Assembly: GCF_004664715.2 (NCBI RefSeq)
Contig: NC_051074.1
Coordinates: 14,957,178-15,021,177, forward strand
Direction: 5' to 3'
Length of the DNA stretch: 64,000 bases
From: Peromyscus leucopus
Lineage: Eukaryota > Chordata > Mammalia > Rodentia > Cricetidae
Both the position numbers and the translations under genes were made by a program. Positions 1 to 11,803 of this stretch are shown piece by piece. The notes beneath the pieces are model-generated. The model did no database searches. It saw nothing but the letters and a program-made list of their open reading frames with translations, and had not been told where the DNA came from. Position 1 is the stretch's first letter; each line of letters opens with the position of its first letter.

Positions 1-514
1 CAGTATAGGCTATTGCCAACACTCTTGGCTACCCTCCAGAATTTGATAGCTAAGATGCTATGATGGTAGATATTTGAGTAACAAACAAGTGAAAAAATAA
101 GTTAATACTCACTAGGAAGCTTTTCTTGGTAGAACTCACAGTGCTCGAAAATGCTATGCAAGCTGTAGGAAAAGAATAGTAGTCATTAATCTCAACTGCT
201 TGTGAAACAGGCAAATTAGAGCAGTTACTGGACTGCCAAGTTATGCCTACTGCTGCAATAGTGGCATTAATGTTATTGGGGTAACCAACAACTTTCTGAT
301 TTGATCTAATCTCCCACTCTTTAATGGATCCCATACCAGGCAGTGTTAAAGGAATTAAAAACCTGTGTCTAGATAAATTATAAATCCTAGGGGAGAACTA
401 AATAATGATAGAATACTTTTATTCTTCTAAATTTCCATAATATTAAAAATCTACACTTTCTTTGTGATGACACCATTTGCAATTATTTTTTTTCTGGCAG
501 TTTTGAAATACAAA
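1..514. other. unassigned sequence, no gene recognised
   Basis: AT-rich single-copy-looking sequence. A 94-codon open frame on the - strand (50-334) resembles no family I know, has no recognisable domain and is short enough to be chance. It may be an old dispersed repeat decayed beyond recognition. Confidence 0.4.
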
Positions 515-1300
515 TTGTTAACTACAGTCATCTTACTGTATAAAAGAATACCAGAAGTTAACAAGCTTGTCTAACAATAACCCATTCCTCCTTCATCCCT
601 CCAGGGATATTCTTTCTAGTCTTTATTTCAATGAATTTAACATTCTTAGGATCCTCATAGCATTATGATCATTCTCTGTCTTCTTTCTAAGCCTAGCTTA
701 CTTCACTTAACATAGTATCCTCTACAATTGTAGCTGTTGTTTGAAACATGATTCTCTTCCTTTTAATTGTAAAGTTTTTGCTGTGCACATCTAAAATGTT
801 AAACATCTGTTCATCCATTAATTTATATTTATAAGTTTTCCATATTATGGCGTTTGTCAGTAAAACTTGAGTGAATATGGAAGTGGAGAAATACCCACAT
901 AATGATTTCTACTTAAGTTTATGCCCAGAAAAGGAGTTTCTCAATTGTACAACTCTTTTTATTAGTTTTTTAGAGACTTCTACACTATTGTCTAAAATTG
1001 ACTCCACTAATTTATAGTAACAATAACCATGTGGAAAGTTTATCATTTTTACAAGTCCTTACTAACACATTAGTTTTATCTTTTAATAGTCACAAATGAA
1101 GTAGATTTTAGGTGATGTATATTTGTGATTCCACTTATGTCTCTGAGAATATTATATGCATTAAATATTTTCAAATGTCTGTTGATCTTTTGTATCTTTT
1201 GGAAATGCATTTGAAAAAATTACCTATATTTTAATTAAATTATTTGTTTTATTGTCATCAAGTGCTTAATGTTTCTTATATATTTTGTTATTAGTCTATT
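515..1300 (-). repeat. old mammalian-type L1 3' region, antisense
   Basis: The + strand reads like the complement of the terminal ORF2/3'UTR part of old L1M-type elements: a stretch about casts and small dots of homology such as 'cttcacttaacatagtatcc', then 'tgcccagaaaaggagtttc', then 'gtcttcacaaatg'-like degenerate segments in the expected order. It is heavily diverged, with many indels and no open frame. The family is recognised by order of landmarks, not by alignment, so subfamily and exact ends are uncertain. Confidence 0.6.
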
Positions 1301-1542
1301 TTTTGAAGTGATTTTTTTTTTTTGCAAATAACCACTCCTGTTCTGGCACCATACCATTCTGTTAATTTTTTCTTTGCTTTGCACATGTTTTTGTTTCTGA
1401 CTTTAGTTTAACCAATTTGTTTTCATCTAGTATTTTCAACATTGCTTTGCTATTTGTATATTTTGTGTCTCCATACAAATTTTATGATTATTTTAAACTC
1501 TAAAACTGTTAGTATCATGACAATTTTGATGAGAATCACATT

Positions 1543-1613
1543 GAATGTATAATGTATAGTATGTAATATATAATGTATAATGTAATATATAATGTATAAT
1601 GTATAGTATGAAA
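1543..1613. repeat. short AT-rich tandem repeat (TATAATGTA-like)
   Basis: A unit close to 'tataatgtatag'/'taatgtaatata' is repeated about five to six times with small changes. It is a short low-complexity minisatellite with no evident function. Confidence 0.75.
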
Positions 1614-1712
1614 ATATTCTTTTTTTCCATTCATGAACATAGATTATCCTTTCACTTATTTTTTTCTTAAGATCTTTAATACTCTTGAATAATTAATTTA
1701 TAAGATTTATAT

Positions 1713-1719
1713 TTGTGTG

Positions 1720-1786
<67 letters not shown>

Positions 1787-1790
1787 GTTT
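1713..1790. repeat. interrupted (GT)n microsatellite
   Basis: A GT run interrupted three times by an extra TT, giving a higher-order (GT)n-TTTGTG pattern. The regular interruptions would tend to stabilise its length. Confidence 0.9.
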
Positions 1791-1824
1791 CCTGTGAGAT
1801 TTCTTTTCTTTCTGTTTTCAGTCT

Positions 1825-1935
1825 GAGATTTAGTTAGGGTCTCTTTATGTGCCCTCGGTTACTTAGAAATCAGTGTAGCCCAGGCTGTTCTCAAATTCAA
1901 GATTTTCTATCCTAATACCCTAAAGGTTACACATG
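1825..1935 (-). repeat. possible old B1 SINE, antisense
   Basis: 'gtgtagcccaggctgttctc' followed by a decayed 'ctgggattaaagg'-like segment matches the antisense order of a B1, but the head and tail are poorly preserved. It could also be another 7SL-related fragment. Confidence 0.4.
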
Positions 1936-2214
1936 CAGCATCTCTGGCTTTGCTTCCTTGTTTTATTTTATTTTGTTTTTGATTCCCCCTCCCCAGCAAT
2001 TTTATTACTTGTATACAGAAATGCTGCAAAGTTCTATATTTTGGCTTTGTATTCTTCAACTTTTACTGAATTTACTTACTATTCCTATCTTTGTAGAGTC
2101 TTGAATTTTCTACACAGCACATTATTCATCTGCATGCAATAACAATTTAACTTATTTATGTTCAATTTAGAAACATTTTCTTTCTAGATATTGATTTCTC
2201 TGAATAAAACTAGC

Positions 2215-2540
2215 CAGTGCTGAATAATAGCAATGATCAAATGAGAATCATGCCAGGGATATAAGGACGGCTCAACATATACAAATAAGTGAGCTTGGGT
2301 ATAACACTAAAAGAACAAAGAATACAACTATATGATCTTAAAAAATACAGAGAAAGGATTTAACAAAATTCCACATTTCTTCATTAAAAATTTCATAATA
2401 AATTATGCACAGAAGGAATTTATGCCAACAGGACATATGATAAACTCACCATGAAGAATAACCCAACTTGTACATTCCTCCTTAGAGAGGAGATGAGAAA
2501 AGAACAGGAGTCCTTGAATATCATTCTATGTAATTTTGTA
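2215..2540 (+). repeat. old L1 ORF2 fragment, sense
   Basis: In order it holds degenerate forms of the ORF2 reverse-transcriptase region: a 'ggacggctcaacatatacaa' block, a 'gatcttaaaaaatacagaga' block and an 'aggatttaacaaaattccac' block. No open frame survives. The strand is + because these read in the sense direction; extent is approximate. Confidence 0.55.
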
Positions 2541-2630
2541 AAGAATCAACCCCAGATGTGTACATATTATCATCAGTAATCCTTAGTATAATAATAATAA
2601 ACAATTCATCTATATCCATTAAATTATTAA

Positions 2631-2631
<1 letters not shown>

Positions 2632-2663
<32 letters not shown>
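2632..2663. repeat. (ATT)n microsatellite
   Basis: About ten TTA/ATT triplets directly before the antisense B1. They correspond to the expanded A-rich tail of that SINE read from the opposite strand. Confidence 0.85.
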
Positions 2664-2791
2664 GGTTTTTCAAGATAGGTTTTCTCTTATTGTCCTGGAG
2701 CTCACTATATAGACCAAGATGGCTTCAAACTAAGAGATCTGCCTGCCTCTGCCTCCCAAATGCTGGAATTAGAAGTGTATGCCACCACCTT
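2664..2791 (-). repeat. B1 SINE, antisense
   Basis: It reads 'ggtttttcaagataggtttt' through 'gcctctgcctcccaaatgct' to 'gtatgccaccacc', the full antisense order of a B1, with roughly 15-20 percent visible departures from young copies. The tail side faces the (ATT)n tract. Confidence 0.85.
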
Positions 2792-2879
2792 ACTAAATTA
2801 TTCCTTTCCTGAAATCTCCTATAACTAACATTATTTCCCTCAGTAAAGATATTATTATATACTCTTTTAATTTTTATAT

Positions 2880-3340
2880 AAAAAGTTTTTCCATACACTT
2901 CATTTTTATCACATTCTATCTCTTTCCCCAACTTTTTTCAGATCTCCTACACCTCCCTACCTACTCAACTTTATGTTCTCTCTCTATTTTTCATAAAATA
3001 AAACAAAAGCATAAACAGAGGTCAAAACAAACAAATACTCCATCAGCCAAAAATAAATACTTATCAAGCATTGTCAGGCATGGATTCACTATCATGGAGT
3101 GTGCCTCATTAATCAAGAAGTGGTTGGCTATTCCCATAACATTTGTTTTATTATTATACCTGTCTATCTTGAAGGCAGGTCACTGTAAGAGTAGGTGGCA
3201 GTATTTCTATCTGAGCATTACTGACATTGTTTTAAGTTGGGCACCAGCTAGATTTTTCAGTGTTCAATGACGTAAGGAAGTGGTGTATTCAGTAATAGGG
3301 TCTTACTGTCAGGTTATGGAGGAATTAAGCAATAACCTTC
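2880..3340 (-). repeat. Lx-type L1 3' region, antisense
   Basis: Landmarks of the rodent Lx-like L1 3' region appear in antisense order: 'acccaactttatgttctctc'-like sequence, an A/C-rich patch, 'agaagtggttggctattccc', 'cttgaaggcaggtcactgta' and 'agtaatagggtcttactgtc'. It is diverged and has no open frame. Ends are approximate. Confidence 0.6.
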
Positions 3341-3345
3341 ATTCA

Positions 3346-5353
3346 CTTTGTACATTTATTGAGTTCAAATATTTTCAATCTTGTTATTTCCCAATTATAT
3401 CCATCATGAATATAATTATATATTATTTATTGTATCATTGAACTGAAAAGTTAAATATTTTTCTTTGTGAATTGCTAGATTTCTGGGTATTTTAAAAACA
3501 TATTTTACTCCAATAATTGCTAATAAATCAGTCAAACATATATTCTGTATGGAACTAGCTTCCATATATATTTGCTGATCACAGATGCACTGATTGGTAT
3601 ATCTCCATAGGAAATAGCATTAAAATGAGAAGGAATAATCACCTCCATGCTGGTTCACAATGGATACTGTATCAAGGGATCTGTCCAGATAAACAGAAAT
3701 AACTGAAGATGTTGACAGCTGTATCCACCTGGGTTATGCGTTCATGGGAAAGTTAACAGCAGGAGGTAGCTAGAACATGAAAAAGTCACTATCTTTAGGT
3801 AAAGAGCTGCCAAAAAACAATGAACGGTGGTAGAAAGCACTATGTAACACTGCCGTGCAATCTCCAGCTGTGATAGTATCATGATTGAAAGAGGCTGCCT
3901 CATGCTGAACGAAGACTAACAAAATGATACAGCTCCTGGAGAAGTGAAGGCAGGCATAGTGGGACAAAAATGTATCCATTCTGGCTGTCATTGACATCTT
4001 CCAAATATGGTCAGAGTTCTATGCATAATGTTTCCATTCAAGTTGTGGGATAGGCAATGACTAAATCAATTAATTTTAGTCCATACCTTCAGATGACAAG
4101 CCTAGGCAATATTCTGGATATTGAAATTTGTAAATCTGTGACATCAAGTTTAATGCAATGAAAAGGTATTTCTCAAAATATTATTAGAGATAATGAAGTT
4201 TCCCAAGAAAAATACAGATAAATTGTTTTGTCTTGTAATGATATAATTGGAGTAAAGAATAGTCTTACATAGTTGTAGGAGTGAGAAGTTGTATTGTAAA
4301 ATGCACAGTTTCACTTCCTCTATATTCTTAATGTCAATCACATGGTTTATCACATAGGTACACTACGTGCTGAGTGCCCTAGTGAGGTAGAAGGTGAACA
4401 AAGTTTAAGAATGCATGTAAGTGCATAGCAACAGCAAGTAGTAATCAAAAACGTGAGTGTGGAATCACTAGGGTTCTTTGGAAAGAGTGAATTATCCTTC
4501 CCCTGCCCCAGGAATGTATGATTTTTAGTGTCAGGAATGCTGGGTGTGTGGGTCTAACCTTTGCAATGCTTGGCAACTGCTTCTTTGCATGAACTGGACT
4601 GTTATATACCTGGTGGTGGTCCATCAGAAGGAAGGGCTTTCTTAACATAATAATGGCCATGTTCCTTAGCCAAGCATTTTGTCTTCATGGTTGTGCATAC
4701 ACAGAAATGGTCAGTCACAAATATCTTTTACCCTTTGTCTAATTTATATAACTGACTCTGCTGATGGCAAGCTCTACTTTTTCTAGGCCTAGGTCATCTC
4801 ATTGACTTGAGGTTCTGAGATGAGTAATCTCTTTGTGAAACTCTCCTTCAGGTTACTCTATGTGACAGTAGTGTGTGCTTCCTCATAAGAACATCATCTA
4901 AAAATAAAAAGAAAGCTGAAGGCTTTTGATTTTCTGGAGAGCCCTAAGTAAAGAGCAAATCCACATACGGTATGGAGGTCAGTACTCAGATATTACATTT
5001 AAAATTGAAAAATTAGGAAAAACATTAAAACCATGATTAAGAGAAATTAGAGATTACAGAAAACATAGGGTATAAAATTCTATGTATATGACAGAACATA
5101 TAGAAAAATCAGATAAAGTCATGAAGTCAAGCAGACATCGACAAGAAAGATGTTGGGATTAAAGAAAGCTACTTTAGTTTTTATTTATTCCATTATCTTT
5201 AGGTAGAGGGTAATACTTGCATATTTGCAACCAACTGAGCTACTGGAGGGAAGCAAAAATAATGAGGGTATTGAAGATAAAGCAAGATTGTTCATTTCTT
5301 ATGTCACTGGAGTTATGAATGTCTCTATCAACTGATACTTCTTAAATAACTTC
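3346..5353. other. unassigned intergenic sequence
   Basis: No repeat family or gene is recognised with confidence. Short open frames on the - strand at 3770-3997, 4150-4353 and 4445-4660 lack domains, codon bias and homology that I can see, and look like chance. Confidence 0.45.
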
Positions 5354-5741
5354 CAGTCCTGCTGTGGGACGGTCTTTCTGTACACTGTGAATATATGTTG
5401 CTACTCTTGGTTAATAAAGCTGTTTCTGCCTATGACAACACAGAATATAGCCAGGCAGAAAATCCAAGAGAGATACAGAGGGAAGAAAGGCAGAGTCTGG
5501 GCAATGCTGTGAGTCTCCAGGGGATCAAGATGTAATAGAACACAAGTAAAGCCATGAGACATGTGGCAATATGTAAATAGAAATGGGTTAATTTATGATG
5601 TAATATTTAGTTAGAAATAAGCCTAAGCCATAGACCCAACAGTTTATAATTAATATTAAGACTCTGAGTGATTATTTTATAAAAATGGCTACTGCCCGGG
5701 TAGAACCAGGCACGATCAATAAACTTCAGTCAACACAGTCC
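5354..5741 (+). mobile_element. solo LTR, ERVK-like, with 6-bp target duplications
   Basis: The LTR is 5360-5735 (376 bp). It begins TGCTGTGGGACGG and ends AACA, and is flanked by perfect CAGTCC duplications at 5354-5359 and 5736-5741. It contains 'ggttaataaagctg' and the 'gaaatgggttaattta' block that mark the same family as the LTRs of elements A, B and C, here in + orientation. A TG...CA LTR with a 6-bp duplication is typical of class II (ERVK) elements. No internal region remains, so this is a recombined solo LTR. Confidence 0.85.
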
Positions 5742-7220
5742 TTCTTGGAAGTCTAAACACTTACTTTTGTAGTGCTGTGAGGACAAGATAGCCAAAAATC
5801 AGTAAAACAAGATTCTCAAAAAGCTGCTAAGTTAGGGTAACATGGAGAAGAATCCACTTCAAAGATGTCAATACAGTAATTGCTAAAGCCTCTGGGTATG
5901 TTACTTAATGGCAAATGCCTTGATGTAGACATTGTTATCTTAGCAAAATAGGGGAAAATTGACTAATTAGGAATTTAAATGTGGAAGATATTCTTCAATC
6001 ACTCAACACACATATATATTTGGGCATATATATGCACGCATACATATATATTTGCATACATACATATGTACATATATTATGGATACACACATGCACATGC
6101 ACATGCATGTGTGCATGCACCCACACCCATATTGTTAATAGAAAAGACAATGTTATGAAATCCACTCACAGAAAGTACTGGGTCATAAAAATGTGATGAT
6201 TCTGACTTAGGTCATGTAGGAGTAGCTACATATCAACAAGGAAACAGCTAAGGATTAGTCTCTTCAACAGCAAGCAAAATCAAAGAAGTAATTGTAATCA
6301 GCCTCCAATTTTAGGCCGCTAAGCCCAATATTGAATGTTTCCATGCAATGAAGATGTTTTGTTTAAGGAAATACATTTGTGTAATTTTGTTGTATCATGG
6401 CTAGGAAGCTAGTCTGAAAGTACATTCAGAGTATGATCTTAGGTTTCCTTGAATAAAGAAACAAAATATCACAGAACACCTTAGCTAGCTTGGTAAGGGC
6501 AAATGCCTATCTTGAAAGACACTATAAAAGATGAGAAAAAAGTAACAGAAAGGAAAGTCTATAGTGGTCAGCGTGGTTGGTTAACTATGAAACATTAAAA
6601 TGTATGCACAGAAACTCCATTATTACTCAGCAATTTATAAATGTTCACATTTATCAGGAGTGTGTGGATGATTATGACAAAGAGGGGAACAGGGATGTCG
6701 TTTAATACCAAGCAGGGCTGGGTGGTGCCAGCTGTTGTCATCCGAGCAATGTCCTCCCTCGCATCCCCTCCAAAGACTGCACAGTGATCTAGTTCACAAT
6801 TTTGCCTTCTCAGGTGCTGAAGAAGCTCATTATGTATGGTGGAATCAAAATTAGCACTGCAATGATCATAGAGGAATTTGATTTAAATAATATCATTTCA
6901 ATATTAACTAATTGAAAACTGTCATGAATTTATCTCTATCTTCTATTTCAGGAAATAATTTAAAAAAATTCTGGAACTTTCAAAGAATGTGAATAGAAAA
7001 ATATTTTAAGTGAATTAAATAATGAAAATATTTAATTATTGCATATTCAGTATGTCTTGTACTTTGCTAGCATTTATACCCAGTCTGTGCAGCTCCTCTG
7101 CCCTACTCTAGATTTTTTTTTTAAACTAAAGGCTAGATTCTATATAAAGGAAACAATATATAATACTTGTCCCTTCATTTTGATTCCAGCATATTTGAAT
7201 TAATATAAAATATGAAAGAA
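5742..7220. other. unassigned sequence with a CA/TA-rich patch
   Basis: Mostly non-repetitive AT-rich DNA. 6005-6130 is an alternating purine-pyrimidine patch of (CATATA), (CATG) and (CACATG) units. The short open frame across it reads low-complexity residues and is not a gene. Confidence 0.5.
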
Positions 7221-7237
7221 TGTGTGTGTGTGTTTGT

Positions 7238-7332
<95 letters not shown>

Positions 7333-7446
7333 AGAGGAGAGGAGAGGAGAGGAGAAGAGAGGAGAGGAGAAGAGAAGAGAAGAGAAGAGAAGAGAAGAGA
7401 AGAGAAGAGAAGAGAAGAGGAGAAGAGAAGAGAAGAAGAGAAGAGA
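7221..7446. repeat. compound microsatellite (GT)n-(GA)n-(GAGGA/GAAGA)n
   Basis: GT runs 7221-7271, GA runs 7272-7327, then GAGGA and AGAAG units run to 7446. From 7272 on the + strand is almost pure purine for about 175 bases, a mirror-repeat-rich tract able in principle to form triplex DNA. Open frames here encode only Cys/Val, Arg/Glu or Ser/Leu strings and are artefacts. Confidence 0.95.
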
Positions 7447-7630
7447 TGAGACCTGGGTTTAATTTCCATCATCCATATGGTAAATCACAACAATGAAGAA
7501 CTTCAGTTCCAGGGAATCTGGTGCTCACTTCTGAACTTCATAGATACCAGACATGCACAGGGTGCACTTCTCTGAATTCAGGTAAAACATTCATACACAT
7601 CAAATAAAATAAATTAATCTTAAAAATATT
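7447..7630 (+). repeat. B2/B3-type SINE, sense, 3' part
   Basis: 'gacctgggtttaatttccat', then 'cttcagttccagggaatctg', then 'accagacatgcacagggtgc' and an A-rich end with 'aataaaataaattaat' follow B3/B2 sense order. The tRNA-derived head with the promoter boxes is missing or absorbed in the polypurine microsatellite. Confidence 0.75.
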
Positions 7631-7638
7631 CTTCCCCT

Positions 7639-7781
7639 CTGGGCAGTGGTAATGCATGCCTTTAATCTCAGCACTCTGTAATCAGAGGAAGTCAGATTTC
7701 TGAGTTCGAGGCCAGCCTAGTATACAGAGTGAGTTCTAGAACAGCCAAATTACACAGAGAGAAACCCTGTCTCAAAAAAAA
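7639..7781 (+). repeat. B1 SINE, sense
   Basis: It runs from 'ctgggcagtggtaatgcatg' to 'gaaaccctgtctc' plus an A-tail. The A-box/B-box half is readable but mutated. It is moderately old. Confidence 0.85.
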
Positions 7782-7841
<60 letters not shown>

Positions 7842-7842
7842 A
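7782..7842. repeat. (AC)n(AT)n microsatellite in a B1 tail
   Basis: AC units to 7817, then AT units to 7842, growing directly from the A-rich end of the preceding B1. SINE tails commonly seed such repeats. Confidence 0.95.
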
Positions 7843-10800
7843 CATCTTTACACTTTAGGGTAAGTATAATATTGAATATAAGATGTCTATAAATAGTCCA
7901 GTGCAACTGTACAAACTCAACTCCAATAATGGTATTGCCATAAAGGAAACAAGTTTTAAATATTTCCCAAAAGAATCAATATTTTAAAAATTGGTGCATT
8001 TGATTTTATGATGAACATGGCTTAAAAAAAAAAACAGAAATCAGCTGGATAATTCTATGAAAGATTTTCTGCCACACTGTTGCATCTCAATACAGTTCAC
8101 AGCTGTATAAATAATGCCATTCATAAACAGAACTGGAAAAATTCAATTCAGTTTTTATTAATGCCGAATGTGCTAAAATTTTCCACTTTTGTTTGCTTAA
8201 AGAACATATATGTCTTGGCACACAAAAGCCCTCTTGTGTTCATATAATTGTTTAAATAAAAAAGAAAAAGTTAACCACCACCTTCAAATCCTAAGGGCAC
8301 TGAGCAATCATCTCTCCAGCCTCCAGCGTGGTCTATATTTTCAGACATGACGTGTGTTACTGATTGTGGAAGAAAATGCACTGCATAATTTCTGTGGTTG
8401 TCTAAAACCGACAAAGCAGCTGGGAAGGAAGAGACGTACTGGTCACTCTTTCTCCAGATTTTCCTTTATCTAGCCCTGAGGAATTCTTTTTCAGAGCACA
8501 TGTAACACAAAACAAGAGAGGAGGCTGTTCTGAATGGAGCACATTCTGTCCTAAGCAGGTTCTAAAGTGGTCTAAATGGGAAGCTTTAGAAACCGATGCT
8601 CTCTACTCCACGGAGGCCTGACAGTAAGTTATGTAATACATCGATGATTTTATGAGCTTCTCGGTTAGTAATTCCAGATGGTGTGTCTGTACTCCGGCTG
8701 TGCATCCTGCGTAAATCATCTCACCCCTAATCAACAGATATCCAGAAGCACTTTAATTGGGGACATTTACTCTTACCAGTTATTTATAACTTCTAATAGG
8801 ATCTTGTTTAAGAACATGGAGTCCCTTGTTTTCCACGTGTTTTTCTGGAGGCCAGATTTTGGCTGGGTGTGTGCTGCCAAAGTCTGAGTTTTCCTTCAGA
8901 CTTTTTTGTGTATTTGTGGCTCAGTTTAAAGAAATGCTCTGGAGTATCTCCTGGTCCTCTCTGTCAGTGCCATCTCTTGCCAATTCTGTTTTCAACTAAA
9001 AGGAACTTCAAAGGAAGAGCGTATTTGCCACAGTTGAAAAATGATGGCTGTCTAATGCCAGGGTCTGGGTATCAGCTGCCCATCCACCATCATTAATCTT
9101 AATTAGAAAACTAAAGCAAAGGTTTTTACCATTTGCAATTAATATGGAACCTAATTTGGATTCAGATTCCAAGCCATACTCACTGTCTGCCTGTGTTGGA
9201 AAACATGTTTTCTACCTGCCAGTACCAATATTGTTTTAGTAAACAAGGACAGGGCAGCACACTGACTGACATTGGAATAATCTGTGTCGACCATAAGCAT
9301 TAATCTTATTTAGAAAGTCAAGCTGAAGTTTGTCAAAGAAGAAAGCTGTAGGGGGAAAATGTTTACTTCAAGACTATGCATAGTATCCCAAACCACAGTT
9401 GCCCTTAGAATTTCTCACACTGCGAGGGTAGATTTCACCTTTTGTGATGAACACTTTCATCTTTTTGGTATTTTTCCACAACTGTTGAGAAAAGCATGTG
9501 ATAATTGTATTTTTCAAGGGTATTCAGATCTTCTTGTGATAACACTATTTTGAAGTAATGGAGAAATTCATATAAAATAGTCGTCAAACTGATTTCTAAG
9601 TTGTTAGAAATATTACTCCTACTTGGAAAGCTTATATACTAGGTTTTATTTGTATACATATAGACTAGTGTTTATTTGTATACAATTAGTTTATCAAAGC
9701 ACACAGATACATATTTACATATATAAGCATATACAAAGAACTCTGAGAAAGGATGGAAAACACAAGTTTATTAGTATCAATTGAGTCATAAACAAAATTG
9801 TTGGTACTTGAGTTTAACTTACAAAATTTGCTTCATCCTTTAAGTGAATTCTTATTACTCCTTTGTGAAGAAGACACATTGCCAATACACAAATGTTCAG
9901 TCTAGTTTCATTCATCGGTGATGTAGAAATATGACTCTAAGACTTTCTATAAAAAGACAAACTTCTCTCTTCAGTTCAATACTAATTAAAACTACAAAAT
10001 GTTAGCGAAATGTTAAAGCTGCCTAGTGCACATATATGTATATGACATATAACATATATTACAGTGGTTTGTGTATTTTATGTAGATTTTAAATACAGGA
10101 TTGTTAAAACTGAAACATGATGAATAAATATTCACTGGAAAAATGTCCTTCTCATCTCTCAGTGGACCCATAAATTTTCTGCAAACAAACCAGGGTGAAT
10201 TTCTTCTACTATTAAAAACTGGTACTATTAGCATTTGGAGAGACTGGCAACTGTGATGGCTTTCCCTGTGCCTTCAAGGTTTTCTCACCCTTGCCTTGTC
10301 AATTTCATGATGAAATAGGGTTTCTTTCTATATTATATGACACGGTTTTATGTATGTGTACAGTGACTTTCGAGTATTAGATGTTCAACCATCAGAATTC
10401 TATTAAAATAATGCTATTCTGGCTCTGAAAGATTGTGGATGAACTAACATGGGAATCCTTTATGTAGACAATATTCATTATTCTTATTTAGAAAGTCATA
10501 GTTGCTGATGGCCACAAAAGGGTTTTATTTTGTTTCTGAAATCTCAGTTGGCAGCTAAATCAAAAGCCCATTTCCAACAACTGCCAGTACATAGCTCACA
10601 AATTCCTATGCTTCATTTTCTTTCACCGTCCTGTAAAATGTGGGTTAGAACAGCTTAAAATCTTCTCTTGCAAAGGGCACCATTAGACACTAGTTTGTAG
10701 TTGCTAAGTGTGTTTCTTACTAAACAAAAGCATTGCCGTTATCTTCTAAACTCTAGTTATAAACTCCTTCATTAAAACCCGAGGGCAACTTTGCCAGTAA

Positions 10801-11570
10801 ACATGATGGATTAGGAAATAGCTTTGAAATCTGTAGTCTAGTGTATAATCCCAGCAGCACACAAATGCTTTGTAATAAATTTGAAAATGCTTTTACTGTG
10901 GAACATATTACCATCTTCTTTTGGTATTTGCTTTTAGGCTTGCTATCTATAAGACTTTAAACCAAGAAAATAAAAGAATGTCACATATAAAGCCTGCAGT
11001 CCTGGTAGTAATCCCTGCATTATATTAGTACCACATGTCAAGAGTCACTATTGCAAAATTGCCTATTGTAGCAGGTTGTACATTTTCCTTGTTTGTTGGA
11101 CTCCCCTTTAGAATCAATATGATTTTTCCTTTCTTGGACTAGGGAATAGATGCAAGTGACTACTATATGACATGGGATTGAAATGGTATTATATTTTGAG
11201 GATAAGAACTAGCTGATTCTGAATATCCTTGAGCAATACATTAGCAATTTGGCTCATGTGCTTAATTCTCTGTCATTTAAGGCCCTTGAACATCCTGAAA
11301 ATATGTACTAGTAACAAATGACAGTTTTTCATGTTGATCATTATATAGTGGTATTCATTTCAATGTAATTTATGATGCCTTGTTATAGCTTACAACTGTT
11401 TCAAATTTGTGGATTAAAATTAATTGATCCAAGCAATATATATTTTAAACTATATTTAAAGTTGAAATACCTAAGATAAGTCTGAGCAACTTTTTTTTTC
11501 ACTTGATAGTACTGTCTTGAAAAATAACTCTAATTTGTAAAAGATATCATCTTATAAGATTCCAACGTTG
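7843..11570. other. long non-repetitive block, possible conserved non-coding DNA
   Basis: Some 3.7 kb with no SINE, L1 or LTR that I can recognise. 8330-9340 and 10240-10700 look of higher complexity, with homeodomain-like TAATTA/ATTAAT sites (for example around 9095-9110). No open frame exceeds 75 codons with any family resemblance. Conservation cannot be judged from one sequence. Confidence 0.4.
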
Positions 11571-11571
11571 A

Positions 11572-11803
11572 GGGGCTAGAGACATGACTCAGAGGTTAAG
11601 AACTCTAGCTGCTCTTGGAGAGGACCTGCATTAAATTCCCAGCACCAGTACAGTGATATACAGCTGCCTGTAACTCCTGTTCCAGGGGAACTGGTGCTCT
11701 CTTCTGACTTCCGTGGGAATCAGGTACACACATGACAACCAGACATACATGCAGGCAAAACACGCATATAATAAAAATAAATGAAGATATAAATTAAAAA
11801 ATC
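11572..11803 (+). repeat. B3/B2-type SINE, sense
   Basis: It begins 'ggggctagagacatgactca', continues 'ctgctcttggagaggacctg' and 'aattcccagcaccagtacag', and ends in an A-rich tail with 'aataaaaataaatg'. The tRNA-like head (A-box region) is recognisable, so it is close to full length. Confidence 0.9.

Noticed and set aside
7200..7496. Open frames of Arg/Glu and Ser/Leu repeats on both strands
   Set aside because: They are products of the (GT)n(GA)n microsatellite only.
9296..10505. Shared 'cttatttagaaagtca' word at about 9307 and 10487, suggesting a local duplication
   Set aside because: A roughly 16-base match between two AT-rich places in 64 kb is near chance expectation, and the flanks do not align in the same order.
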